Shown: one piece after another, positions 1-10,231 of the stretch
Layout: every line of letters begins with the position of its first letter
Numbering within the stretch: position 1 is the stretch's first letter
Assembly (NCBI GenBank): GCA_963971285.1
Contig: OZ020258.1
Location: 6,200,001-6,264,000 of the forward strand
DNA: 64,000 bases
DNA from: Astropecten irregularis
Lineage: Eukaryota; Echinodermata; Asteroidea; Paxillosida; Astropectinidae
Direction: 5' to 3'
Notes under the pieces: model-generated
Told to the model about the DNA's origin: nothing
What the model saw: only the letters and a program-made list of their open reading frames with translations
The model's database searches: none
Made by a program: the position numbers and the translations under genes

Positions 1-3000
1 TTACTTGCTTGATTTCAGACAGATACTGGGCATAGAAGATGTACTGTGTACTCTTTGCAAACCTGTTATCAACATTCATTAATCTATTGTTGAAATATCT
101 ATTAAGTGTTATTTTTGCTTGACGTTTATCACTAAACACTGGCCCACCTTTGGGAAACAATTTAGGGAAGCATTTTGCCTCATTACTTTCTTCCATTAAT
201 ACTCTGATTGGACTATTTCCTTCACAAGGTGCCACACAATACACATCATCAAAATACTGATCCAATACTTCTTGTCCAATATTAGCAGGCTGTAAACATG
301 TATCTAATGGAATACCTCTTAACCTTTCCTCATCTGTTTCTACATCATCATCCTTCTCATTGTTTTCTTCAACATTCTCAGAGAGGTCATTGCACATTTC
401 TTCCTCTTCTACTTCTTCTGACAAAGAATTATTCCAGTCTGTATCTATGACAATATCACGATAGTATTTGTTATTCTGATTAAGGTACTCTAATGCAGCT
501 TTGACATTTCCTTTATTTACAAACTGATACTGAAGGTAACCTTTGTATGACAATTTCCTCTTTAACTTCACACGAATCATCTGATCATCACTTTGAGGTC
601 GTGGTAAAGATTCCACTGCTTTCGAGACATTTGAGGGTACACATACAACTGGTCCATGTACACCATGTTGTCCACCTTTAGGCAAAGCAATCATTTTCAC
701 AAATGGAATATTAAGTGAAACAAGATGTTCCTCTAACTCATTCAATCTTGCCAACTCTTCAGGAATATCTTCTAATTGTAAGTTGTTAGAACAGGACTCT
801 GCTGGGATCTTATTTCCTTTTAATTTACGATGACAAGTGTGACATATCCAGAGACATGATCTGCTTGATTCTGCCAAAGTACATGAGTCTTTACAATTCT
901 CATTACATGAATGTAAATATCTTTCCTGGATACAATCTGTATTTTGGTATTTACTCTGATTGCATTTAATGACCTGGTTGCGAAACAGAAGTCTCATACA
1001 CACAGCACAAACATACTCTGGTCCATTTGACACTTCATTTCTGAAAAGAGATGTCACATATTTCATGTCTTTCTTCTTTGCTTTCTTCAGCTCTGCTCTT
1101 CTAATGTTCATTTTCTTTATATTTTCTCTGCAACTGGCACTATGCTTGTATTTCTCTTTCATGAATTCAATGCTATTCTTCCTGAACATCTCATTATTAT
1201 GATATTTCATTCTACTTGTTTTCTTTACACCAGTTTTGAAATCATAATTTTGCATGTACTTCATTTTGCTTGCATTTTTCACATTATTTCTGAAACCTTC
1301 ATTTTTCTTATATTTACATTTGCTTGCATTCTTCACATTATTTCTGAAACCATCATTTTCCTTATATTTACATTTGCTTGCATTTTTCACATTACTTCTG
1401 AAACCATCATTTTCCTTATATTTTAATTTGCTTGCATTTTTCACAATATTTCTGAAACCATCACTTTCCTTATATTTTAATTTGCTTGCATTTTTCACAT
1501 TATTTCTGAAATTTTCATTTTCAGTATATTTACATTTGCTTGCATGCTTCACATTATTTCTGAAACCATCATTTTCCTTATACTTTATTCTGCTGGCTTC
1601 TTTCATTTCCTGTTGAAACATAGTATTGGTTCTGTACTTTTGTTTGCTTTGATCAATTTTCTTAACCCTATATTTTTCACTCAAATTATATTTCTTTTTG
1701 GTAGCATATTTCATGGACTCCTTGACATAATCTCTGTATTTCCCATCATGCCTATATTTCATTTTATGATATTGGTTATTCTTCACTTTCTTTGCCTGTT
1801 TCAACTCATCCAAAATATTATCCTCTCGCTTCCGTTTTCCAGTGTCAGTCACATCATTTTCCATCGTACATTTACTAGCAGTCCGTTTCTCCCTCATTCT
1901 TTCTCTCATTATTCTCCTATGCTTTTGTACATTCATGGGTCTTTTTTTCTTTGGAGTATCTCTTACAGCTGATAGTTTCTTTATTGCAGGTGCTTCTGTC
2001 AACAACATGTCACATTGTTCAACTTTATGATCACTGTGTTCACTTATTCCAGGACTTACTTGTAAATCAAATGCATCTTGTTCCGTATGATCAGATACAT
2101 CATGTAACAATGCACTTACAGATAGTACAACATTATAATGTACTCTATGTTCATGATTCAGATAAATACCCATCTCACAAATCTCAACATCACTGTCAAC
2201 ATTCTTTGCAGAGAATTGATACCACTTATTATTCAATTCATCAAATGTGTATATATCAACACGTAACATGTGTGCCATTGCCATTATTTCAGTCTCTGTA
2301 GCCCATACACCGCTATTAAACATTCTTTGTCTCATTACATAATCCTCAATACTCTGAAATCCTTCTCTCATATAACAAGCCAATTTACTAGCATTCCTTA
2401 GCAAATGATCAACACAAGCAATTCTCAACTGTACATGATTATCTTCAGTCCCTGATAACGCAAATGAAACAGCTCTGAAGAAACAATTACCATCACCTCT
2501 TATCTGCTTACAAGTTACAGGTTTGCCCATTGCTGAACATACTGCATGAGTAGAGTCATTATACCAATGTCGCATTTCTAAACCAAACCGATTGCAAAAC
2601 ATAGTCCTGGCTTCATTGTTCAATGGATAGAATGTCATGACACTAGGTCCAGAAACATCCACTACTTCTACATCACTGTAATCACTATTTGTACTATCAT
2701 TATAATCCTGTGACTCAGACTGACTGCTACTACTCATATCATCTTCCTCAATACTAACACCTTGGCTACATGTTTCATCACTTTCTTTCTCAATATCATT
2801 TCCTGGTGCACTGGGGAAATCACATTCTTCCATACCCAAACTCACATCAATACTTTCTAATATGCCCTGCACTTCTGTACCTTCATCTGACATTTCTGGA
2901 CATGCACATGTAATAGCTGTACCATCAATACAAAGAGTTACTCCAGTTAATTCATACTGTTCACTACTGTGTAAATTCATGGATTCAGCTAACTTTGTGC

Positions 3001-5290
3001 AATACCTGTACACACCTTGCCAAGTCCTTGCTCTCATCACTATACTTGTTCCATCTTGAACCATACGTCCTTGTATACTTCTGGAATGGGAATCAAACAC
3101 ATAGTATATACCGTCTTCAGCAATTACAGCAAAGGTATTTCCATGAAAACTCAAGAAGCATGCATGGTATTTCTGGAGAGACTGTTCAAGTGCAGCTTTC
3201 AAAGACACCATATTAAACTCAATCAAATTGTGAGAACTTTCGTCAAATGTACCTGACACAGCATCATGATATATCATACTATAATGTCTGTCAAAAACAT
3301 CTAACTCAGTTGGCAATTCATTGATCAGTAAGTACTCATTGTTCAGTGTTGAGCTCTGTTGTAAGAATCTATATAATTCATCACCAGTCAATAGCACATT
3401 GTCCATATCAACACGATTCCAGTTTTTTACTTCTTTCTTCTTGCTATACATCATTGAGGTTATAGAATTAGCAACACATTGCTTTCCACAACTAGCACCA
3501 AATCTTGTATCACCTTGATGAAAACTTCCCTGTGCAATAATTGTTCCATCTAATAGCATTGGATTTATCCGCTTCATCTCCTTACTCTGAGCATCTACTT
3601 CACTATTATTGCTTTGAATCTTCCCACTTTGTGCCTTGCATGTCAATAACCTGCACTTCTCAGTAGTACTGCTGCTGTTATCATGTCTATTCAATTGATC
3701 ATCCTGACCTACTTGCTCGCTCTGTTTCACTCCACAACTGTCTGGCTCTGCTTTAGATCTCTTACTATCAATATCAAAGCATTGATCTGTGTTTGACCTC
3801 TTTAAGCTTGCACATGGTTTAGATTCTGCATTTATTCTTATGTTGCTTGCCTCTTTTTTATGAACTTTCCCCTTTGTCATTGTCTTCTTTCTTATACATG
3901 TCTTCTTTATTTTGTTAGCTGTACTCACAGGATTCCTCATATTCGACTGCTTGTCTTGTACATAGTCATCTTCCTCATCTTCACTGCTACTACCTTCAGA
4001 TAACACGTCAAATACATTCTTTCCTTCTGGAATACCGAAATCATGAAATAAGCACTCAGAAAAATTTGACGTGCCACATTTACGACATATCCACATTAGT
4101 CTTGAGTCTGATAAAGCTTCACAAACCTCATCTGAGAAACCCATGCAATCAATATGATACCATATACAACATTTGTCACACTGAACTTTGTGCTCCAAAT
4201 TACCACATAACTTATCGCATAGCCAGCAAGTTATCTTTGCATCTTCTGAATGAATGGCAGTTTTGACTGTGTCACATGCTGCTTTATTCTGAGGATCTGA
4301 TTTCCTTTCATGTTCTTCAATTCCTTCACCTTTGACTTCAGCACTACCTGTGGTATTCTCTTCTTGACTTCCCATGTGTTTGCAATCATCATTACTCATA
4401 TCCTCTGCTTCATTTTGGATAAATTTGTCAATATCATCAGCACCTTTTTCATCAATTTTTACCTGTGGTTTGGATTCAACATCAGCTTGGATTATATCAT
4501 CTCTTTCCTCTCTACTGCTTCTTCCTTCTTCCATCACTGGCTCATCTTTAACTGCTGTAATCAATTCCAGATTCAAATCATCAACTTCACTTTCATTTAC
4601 ACTGTTCTCATATTCCTGTATCTTCTTCACGGATCTTATACCGTGCATTTCCTTTACTTCATTATTCTTTGCGTGTATTTTATTCTTTGCATTTGTGTTT
4701 TTCGTTGCTTTATATTCTTTGCTTAGTGCATCTTTTCTTCGAATGTTTGTGTCACCTTGGGGAGGTGCCAACCCCAAGGTAACGGGTGAAGGAGGTGAAA
4801 TGTTGCTTTCTTGAGGAGGAGAGACATGGGAGCACACAGACACAAGGGAATGAAATGAGGTGTGGGTTGAGGGAGGTTGGGTGAAATGTACTTCAAAGCT
4901 TGGTGCATCTTTTTTAAGCTTTTCTACATTATCTTGGGGAGGTGCCAACCCCAAGGTAACGGGTGCATCTTTTCTTCGTTTGTTTATATCACCTTGGGGA
5001 GGTGCCAACCCCAAGGTAACGGGTGCATCTTTTCTTCGTTTGTTTATGTCACCTTGGGGAGGTGCCAACCCCAAGGTAACAGATGAAGGAGATGAAATGT
5101 CAGATGAAGTAGGAGTGACAGGGGAACACACAGAAGGAGAGGTATGAGATGAGGAGATGGTTGAGGGAGGTTGTGTGAAATGAGACTCAACATCAACAGA
5201 CAAGGGAGACATACATCGTTCATCCTTCTTTGCCCGGCGGCGCCTCATCGCCTCCTTTGCAGCAAGCTTCTTAGCACGGTAGTTTGGCAT
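1..5290 (-). CDS. Helitron/Helentron replicase-helicase protein, N-terminal part (3' end beyond the left edge)
   Basis: Reading from the ATG at 5290-5288 leftwards, every codon was checked: there is no stop in 1,763 codons, and an in-frame TAG (5296-5294) lies just upstream of the ATG. Seen in order: a very basic N-terminus; 20-residue repeats (about residues 70-180); an acidic/lysine-rich linker; a C4HC3 PHD-like finger (C355 to C405, with HxxC and WxCxxC); a cysteine-protease-like domain (about 585-790) with GKQC at C605 and DSH at 733-735; an OTU domain (about 915-1060) with DGNCFFR (D933, C936) and H1051; 18-residue basic repeats (about 1216-1345); a DUF6570-like region (about 1415-1620); and the beginning of the Helitron-like N domain (from about 1670; FPKLFPKGG, RYFNNRL, IFYAQY). 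This domain combination is known from animal Helitrons/Helentrons. The Rep HUH/Y2 motifs and the SF1B helicase should lie to the left. The role would be nicking and rolling-circle transposition; the protease roles are unknown. No frameshift was seen, so the copy could be young. Confidence 0.9.
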   Translation of the reverse strand, partial: MPNYRAKKLAAKEAMRRRRAKKDERCMSPLSVDVESHFTQPPSTISSSHTSPSVCSPVTPTSSDISSPSSVTLGLAPPQGDINKRRKDAPVTLGLAPPQGDINKRRKDAPVTLGLAPPQDNVEKLKKDAPSFEVHFTQPPSTHTSFHSLVSVCSHVSPPQESNISPPSPVTLGLAPPQGDTNIRRKDALSKEYKATKNTNAKNKIHAKNNEVKEMHGIRSVKKIQEYENSVNESEVDDLNLELITAVKDEPVMEEGRSSREERDDIIQADVESKPQVKIDEKGADDIDKFIQNEAEDMSNDDCKHMGSQEENTTGSAEVKGEGIEEHERKSDPQNKAACDTVKTAIHSEDAKITCWLCDKLCGNLEHKVQCDKCCIWYHIDCMGFSDEVCEALSDSRLMWICRKCGTSNFSECLFHDFGIPEGKNVFDVLSEGSSSEDEEDDYVQDKQSNMRNPVSTANKIKKTCIRKKTMTKGKVHKKEASNIRINAESKPCASLKRSNTDQCFDIDSKRSKAEPDSCGVKQSEQVGQDDQLNRHDNSSSTTEKCRLLTCKAQSGKIQSNNSEVDAQSKEMKRINPMLLDGTIIAQGSFHQGDTRFGASCGKQCVANSITSMMYSKKKEVKNWNRVDMDNVLLTGDELYRFLQQSSTLNNEYLLINELPTELDVFDRHYSMIYHDAVSGTFDESSHNLIEFNMVSLKAALEQSLQKYHACFLSFHGNTFAVIAEDGIYYVFDSHSRSIQGRMVQDGTSIVMRARTWQGVYRYCTKLAESMNLHSSEQYELTGVTLCIDGTAITCACPEMSDEGTEVQGILESIDVSLGMEECDFPSAPGNDIEKESDETCSQGVSIEEDDMSSSSQSESQDYNDSTNSDYSDVEVVDVSGPSVMTFYPLNNEARTMFCNRFGLEMRHWYNDSTHAVCSAMGKPVTCKQIRGDGNCFFRAVSFALSGTEDNHVQLRIACVDHLLRNASKLACYMREGFQSIEDYVMRQRMFNSGVWATETEIMAMAHMLRVDIYTFDELNNKWYQFSAKNVDSDVEICEMGIYLNHEHRVHYNVVLSVSALLHDVSDHTEQDAFDLQVSPGISEHSDHKVEQCDMLLTEAPAIKKLSAVRDTPKKKRPMNVQKHRRIMRERMREKRTASKCTMENDVTDTGKRKREDNILDELKQAKKVKNNQYHKMKYRHDGKYRDYVKESMKYATKKKYNLSEKYRVKKIDQSKQKYRTNTMFQQEMKEASRIKYKENDGFRNNVKHASKCKYTENENFRNNVKNASKLKYKESDGFRNIVKNASKLKYKENDGFRSNVKNASKCKYKENDGFRNNVKNASKCKYKKNEGFRNNVKNASKMKYMQNYDFKTGVKKTSRMKYHNNEMFRKNSIEFMKEKYKHSASCRENIKKMNIRRAELKKAKKKDMKYVTSLFRNEVSNGPEYVCAVCMRLLFRNQVIKCNQSKYQNTDCIQERYLHSCNENCKDSCTLAESSRSCLWICHTCHRKLKGNKIPAESCSNNLQLEDIPEELARLNELEEHLVSLNIPFVKMIALPKGGQHGVHGPVVCVPSNVSKAVESLPRPQSDDQMIRVKLKRKLSYKGYLQYQFVNKGNVKAALEYLNQNNKYYRDIVIDTDWNNSLSEEVEEEEMCNDLSENVEENNEKDDDVETDEERLRGIPLDTCLQPANIGQEVLDQYFDDVYCVAPCEGNSPIRVLMEESNEAKCFPKLFPKGGPVFSDKRQAKITLNRYFNNRLMNVDNRFAKSTQYIFYAQYLSEIKQV
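1266..1645 (-). repeat. 54-bp coding tandem repeat inside the Helitron gene
   Basis: Seven regular 54-bp units (the same GCT phase recurs at 1268, 1322, 1376, 1430, 1484, 1538 and 1592), with weaker copies on both sides up to about 1240 and 1790. On the minus strand each unit encodes 18 residues of the type NASKxKYKENDGFRNNVK, which are lysine/asparagine rich and probably charged-helical. The exact multiple of three keeps the frame open. Comparable basic repeats occur between the OTU and DUF6570 regions of other animal Helitron proteins; their function is unknown, with nucleic-acid binding a guess. Confidence 0.85.
4740..5090 (-). repeat. 60-bp coding repeat with an embedded hairpin
   Basis: Four copies of a 25-bp core (4755-4779, 4932-4956, 4992-5016, 5052-5076). 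The last three are spaced exactly 60 bp apart. On the minus strand each unit encodes PVTLGLAPPQGDINKRRKDA-like residues. At DNA level each core is an inverted repeat, with CCTTGGGG and CCCCAAGG arms around a 9-bp loop; the second copy has one mismatch. Neighbouring segments (4780-4920 and 5080-5175) are also a duplicated pair encoding HFTQPPST-like residues. Confidence 0.85.
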
Positions 5291-6347
5291 CGTCTATTGA
5301 CAAACAAAATAATCTTTCAAAAAGGACACACCCCAATATTTACTTATTTCAAACTATCACTGTCCATCCCAATAACAATTCTCATAATACATGTAAATCC
5401 AACAATTAAGGTGCAACTTTTGAAGAACTAAATGTCTGAATTGACAAATAAATACATATTAATCTCATAAAACACAGAAAGACTACCAAATCCAAGCCTT
5501 CAATGTTTCCATTACCAGTATTTTTGTATCCACTGGAAACTACAACACAATCTTTTATTCATTTCAAAACCATTTGAAATAGCCACAACCTCTCAAACAC
5601 AATAAATGGAACGACAAAAATTGGAAGAAAAACAATAGAAAAAACGTAGAAGAAAAAAACCTCTGTATTTAATGGCATAAAATGTCACCAGCAAGTAAAC
5701 AAAACATATAAAGGGCCCTTGAAAAACTGTCAAAACAAGACAATTTTCTGCACAAAGTCAATGCTCTATTAGCTTTATTAACCTCACAGAAATTAAGTAA
5801 TTCAAGAAATTAAGAAAAGAAATTTTCCCAAGCATTGAAGTATTCCAAACATAAAGACAGAAATGATCAAATTTTCTCTGTTTCAAGTACGATATGGCAA
5901 AAAAGACTATATTCTTCACATAATATTGGCTTTGTGGTCAGACTTAGGGTCTTTTCTCTTGATTTGGATGTGCCACTGCAACATGTATGACTATGATTTG
6001 CTCTTTTCTTTACACAACTACCGATTAGCATTTGAATTTGTGGAAAAAGGTAACTGAGGACAACTGACAACATCGAACTGAATAATAAGGTTCAGATTCA
6101 AAAATCACTTCAAATTCAAAAAACACCTTTTGTATAATACCCAAATCCAAAAAGCAATTGTAGTTCCCCTACAAATCTTGATAAATCCTGGAGGACTGTT
6201 TTATTCATCCATGATTAAATTTATCACCAAATACTAGTAAATTATAAACAATTTTGGCTAACCTTTTATTAATACTTCCCATGTATACTAAAAATATTCC
6301 CACAATTTTTTACCATATGCAAACAAAAATCATGTTCAATTAAGTTT
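5291..6347. other. AT-rich DNA upstream of the Helitron gene, no gene seen
   Basis: About 1 kb of AT-rich sequence containing only short frames with no recognisable product. It should hold the 5' leader and promoter of the Helitron gene and perhaps the element's 5' terminus, but I could not identify a TATA box with confidence or a terminal motif. The AG just before the start codon, in a T-rich context on the minus strand, could be a splice acceptor; this is not established. Confidence 0.5.
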
Positions 6348-6412
6348 GTCAACTCGTACACCGACCAACCAACTCATACGCAGACGAACTTGTACACCAA
6401 CCAACTCTACTC
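6348..6412 (+). repeat. Decayed stretch resembling the satellite CTCGTACGCC block
   Basis: This stretch reads GTCAACTCGTACACCGACC followed by degenerate ACTCATACG, ACTTGTACACC and ACCAACTC units. The order matches the GTCAACTCGTACGCCGCCC start of the satellite monomer's motif block found from about 16037 onwards. No flanking head or AATTGGCTATTTAGC part is present, so it is either a diverged fragment or an independent relic. A further GTACGAG / GTACACGTG cluster lies at 6515-6540. Confidence 0.5.
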
Positions 6413-6936
6413 TGACCATCTCAGAGTAAGGGCAAAAACCCATGAAAATCCCCTTCAAAAATTCAGAATCCAACAAATTCAGAACAAAATAACCTAAATG
6501 GAAATGATTGATGGTGTACGAGTACACGTGAGTACGAGATGCATCGCATACAAATTACAACTCAAGTTGCAAGGAATGCAAGTTTTGAAGTTGGTTTGTG
6601 CACATACTGGACAATATTAGGCCTTTTTATCTAGTACTTCTAGTAGTAGTAGGCCTAGTATTATTATGGCATTACTTCAGTGTCTTTTATGCCACCCATA
6701 TTATTTTCAGTATTTATTTGGATAAGAAACTGTTGTTGTTTTTCACTGAAATATTGCCAAAAAAATTAATTCATTTTAGCCTAGGGTTTCCAGGACCCAT
6801 GAATAAATTCGCTTTAAATAACAAGTCTCATTTTGGAACAGAAGAAGCTAAATAAATACTGAAAATAATTTCGGTGGCGTAAAAGACACTAACCCAATTA
6901 TTAATCATGTTCATAGAAGTTTCATATCATGAACTA

Positions 6937-7113
6937 GGTCTGACGGGGTTACCTCAGTTTAACATAAGTAATAGTAGGGGCCTATACTCAGGGTAGCTGG
7001 TACCCAGCTTCTACAAGACTACAGTAAACACACTAACCTAAAATAATTATGACTCTTCATGGGCACCAGCTACCCCAAGTGTAATAAACTGATGATGTAA
7101 CCCCAGTCTGACC
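6937..7113. repeat. Imperfect inverted repeat (hairpin, possible MITE-like relic)
   Basis: The left arm 6937-7005 begins GGTCTGACGGGGTTACC and ends GGGTAGCTGGTACCC. The right arm 7061-7113 begins GGGCACCAGCTACCCC and ends AACCCCAGTCTGACC. The arms are largely reverse-complementary with a few mismatches and a small length difference; the spacer is about 55 bp. No coding content. It could be a solo foldback element or a relic of a small DNA transposon; a target-site duplication was not identified. The GGTCTGACC motif recurs at 7150-7170. Confidence 0.7.
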
Positions 7114-8915
7114 ATAGACTTCTGTTCCTACAATCCAAGCTATATGGACGGTCTGACCATGGTCTGACAAATACTACAACTACTGAACTAGTGCAACTCA
7201 ATATGCTAGCCATAAGCCATACATAACTTCATAAGCAATTGCAAGACTTTACAAAAGAGGTGACGATTTAGACTCTTTTTCTCAGTAAAAACAGCGAACC
7301 AAATTGCAAAAGAGGTTCCAAAGATCATTAACAACACGGACCATTAAGTATATACACGATAATTAAAAAATGTAGAGTTTATTCTGCATTAAAATTATAA
7401 TTTCCTATAATCAAAACAAGCCGCATACCTACCGTAGAGCACAGCGTAGCTATGTGTTTCGTATACACAATCACGTACACACGAGTTATTTGCACGTACT
7501 GTATGGTATCCCATAATAATACATTGATAGTATCCAACTCATCATACAAATAAAGCACGCCTCCCAAAACATGAAAGCAGTACCAGACTATTTCGTTGAC
7601 ACGATGACGGAGGTCCGTTCAGTGACCCTGGAGCATAGCCCTTTACAAACCTCAGCGCGACTCTGGCCGGCTAAGGCTCCGGCTCCATTTCGTGAATCCG
7701 TTATGTGATTCTAATACCTTTGGCTTGGGTTAATTGGAAGTAGATACTCTATTGTGAACAAGAAAACAGACATTTAGCACCAATGAAAAGCCGCCACCTA
7801 TATTTTCAGCGCCGCAGCAGGAGCCTGAGCTGGAACTGTATATGGAAAAATTAGGGCCTACATTAATATGGCCGGGTCCCAATTCTCTGGCTGCGACTCG
7901 ACCGCAAATAAGTCTATGGAAATGGCAGCAGTCACTGGGTAGTGGCTGCCATACGTACGAGTGTAATTTGCAGCCGCAGCCAAAGAATTGGAACACGTAC
8001 GGCCTGAGTGAGTAATCCACTGCCTAGACTGTTTTCGTACCGTGTGGACGTTCACTGAACGAGCAGCACTACGCCCTCATGCGCCCAAGTACACACAACG
8101 TAACAGGAGGCCTAGCCTACCCGACGGAAAACACTTTTGTTACACCGTCTCAGAGAAACATACTTGCATTTATTCAATTACGCTGGAAGTGTTTTAAAAT
8201 AAATTATTGCAAGGTAAATGCGTCAATAAAAACGATTCAGAAAAACATTTAAAGGTATAGTATCATACTTTAATAATTGGTAAGAAACCAACACAGAAAT
8301 GTTCACAGATTTACGTATAACTTACAGGGTATGAAAATGGTGATGGTAGAAACATACCGTTAAATGTTTCCGCCTGAAATGGTGTATTTATCCAGAAATT
8401 AGTAAACAATGACCGAAAATCTTGTTGATCTTTTAAAAGATCAAGAATAAAAGAGAAAAGACATTTTTTTAATGTTTTCTCAAAAAGTGGGCACCGTGTG
8501 GGACTGAAATTTTCATAGATGACTGTTACTGTATCTGTCTTGATATTTTCACCCATGAATCTGAATTTCTTTGACAAAAACCAAAGCATTATTATTACCT
8601 TTAAGTCAACTTTGGATTACTGATGTAAAATTAAACTATATAGGCCTACGAAAGTACGCACATTGTAATTACTGTTGATGACACCGGATGAAAAATCTGC
8701 CATTTCTCGATCCTTGCACTATTTTAATGTACATGTAATGGGTTTTCGTCTTACAAGGAGGATCAGGAACACAAGTTTGATAGAACAAAACTGTTCTTCA
8801 TCCTTTGCCCATGTTTTAGCTTCAGTTTCCTTATAATTATTTCCCGGCCTCCTTTTTAATTTTAATAAGGGTCACGCGTCATCAGACACGTCCGGGCAAA
8901 GTAATTTATTTCGTA
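7114..8915. other. Intergenic DNA, no gene recognised
   Basis: A moderately GC-richer patch (about 7590-8110) sits between AT-rich flanks. Only short frames without recognisable domains were found on either strand. The patch might be a regulatory or first-exon region of a neighbouring host gene, but nothing in the sequence proves it. Confidence 0.4.
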
Positions 8916-9275
8916 TGACGTCATCGTCATAAAAAAGCCATGAATTTGTTCCTTTGCAGCATATCTCAAAAATGACAAATGGTAATTATTCTTTTTGTAA
9001 AAGCTTCATTAGACCCTGTACATGTGCACGCTGTTGTGAAATTAACTGTGACGTCATTATGACGTCATCAAAAGGCACAATTTATGTTTGCAGCATATCT
9101 TGAGAATGACGAAAGCTATGGTAATGATTCTTTTCGCAAAAGCTTTGTTAGAAACTTCAGATGCACTCTGCTTTGTGAATGACCGTGACGTCATCGTGAC
9201 GTCATCGGAGCTTATGAAGCTGACCAAATAAGTCGGAACAGCTCCGTGTTCGTCCACGAACACTTAAATGTCTAG
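8916..9275 (+). mobile_element. HINE-like non-autonomous element 1 (5' part missing or diverged)
   Basis: Contains two to three diverged core monomers (GCAGCATATCT... paired TGACGTCA sites) and the complete 3' terminal segment: GTCGGAACAGCTCC, a hairpin at 9246-9263 and TTAAATGTCTAGT. No 5' hairpin is seen upstream, so the left border (about 8916) is approximate. It is followed directly by the 5' hairpin of the next element. Confidence 0.6.
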
Positions 9276-9279
9276 TTAG

Positions 9280-9308
9280 CTGTTCCGACATTTCCGATGT
9301 CGGAACAG
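9280..9308. other. 5' hairpin of HINE-like element 2
   Basis: Perfect 12-bp stem (9280-9291 with 9297-9308) around a 5-nt loop. Its left arm is the inverse complement of the GTCGGAACAG motif near the 3' end of the same family. Confidence 0.85.
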
Positions 9309-10116
9309 GTATTGTTTTCGTACGGATTTTTCATTATTCCTTCGCTCTTTTTGCTCCCCTAGCTTTGTGCACAAAGTTTGTTTATTATTTATCTCTTCTA
9401 AGCTTCTTCTGATCAGCTGAAATGAGGCATCATATGAAAGCTTATAAGCCAAGGATCATTCCGGAACGGAGGTGTTAAAATTCTTAATTAATTAGGCATT
9501 TGACAGCTCATTTGCATATTTAATTAGTCAATTTTGTTAGCAGCGTATCTCGAGAACCACAAGGGCTACGAAAATAATTCTTTTTCCAAAAGCTATGTTA
9601 CATCCTGTAGTTGTGCATGCTGCCACGAAATTTACCGTGACGTCATCATGACGTCATCAAAAATGCTGATTTTATTATTAGCAGCATATCTCGAGAACGA
9701 TAAGTGCTACGGTGCGGTAATGATTCTTTTTGTAAAAGCTTTGTTACATCATGTAGTTGTGCATGCTGCCCCGAAATTTACAGTGACGTCATTTTGACGT
9801 CATTTTAAAAAAGGTAATTTTTGGTTAGCAGTATATCTCGAGAACGGTGAGTGCTACGGTATTGGTTCTTTTTTTTTAAAAGCTTTGTTAGACCCTGTAG
9901 ATTTGCATGCTGTTGTGAAATTAACTGTGACGTCATTATGACGTCATCAAAAGACATAATTTATGTTTGCAGCATATCTTGAGAATGACAAAAGCTATGG
10001 TAATGATTCTTTTCGCAAAAGCTTTGTTAGAACTGCACGCTGCTTTGTAAATGACCGTGACGTCATCATGACGTCTCGGAGCTTATAAAGCTGATCAAAT
10101 AAGTCGGAACAGCTCC

Positions 10117-10134
10117 GTGTTCGTCCACGAACAC
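10117..10134. other. 3' hairpin of HINE-like element 2
   Basis: GTGTTCG and CGAACAC arms around TCCA. The same 18 bases occur at 9246-9263, 14113-14130 and 15185-15202, each time followed within about 15 bp by CTAGT. In Helitron-type elements a 3' hairpin acts as the transposition terminator; here that role is inferred. Confidence 0.8.
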
Positions 10135-10147
10135 TTAAATGTCTAGT

Positions 10148-10200
10148 TATTAGCTGTTCCGACATTTCTGATGTCGGAACAGGTTTTGTTTTTGTTCTGA

Positions 10201-10231
<31 letters not shown>

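Larger units (their letters stand above)
9276..10147 (+). mobile_element. HINE-like non-autonomous element 2 (complete-looking)
   Basis: Starts with a 12-bp-stem hairpin (9280-9308; CTGTTCCGACAT / ATGTCGGAACAG, 5-nt loop). It then has a unique left region, about four core monomers from about 9535, the GTCGGAACAG subterminal inverted copy near 10103-10112, the 3' hairpin (10117-10134) and CTAGTT. Subterminal inverted repeats plus a 3' hairpin and a tandem-repeat core are the described layout of Helentron-associated elements; the assignment is by structure only. Confidence 0.65.

Noticed and set aside
960..4814. Plus-strand frames of 60-146 codons opposite the Helitron gene
   Set aside because: They lie antisense to a clearly coding minus-strand frame and have phenylalanine/leucine-rich compositions typical of antisense reading.
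7590..8110. Possible CpG-rich promoter or first exon of a host gene
   Set aside because: Only a slight rise in GC content; no splice-supported frame or recognisable product could be shown.
10201..10230. ATT microsatellite as an independent feature
   Set aside because: It is part of the left region of the HINE-like element and recurs in shortened form at about 14146.
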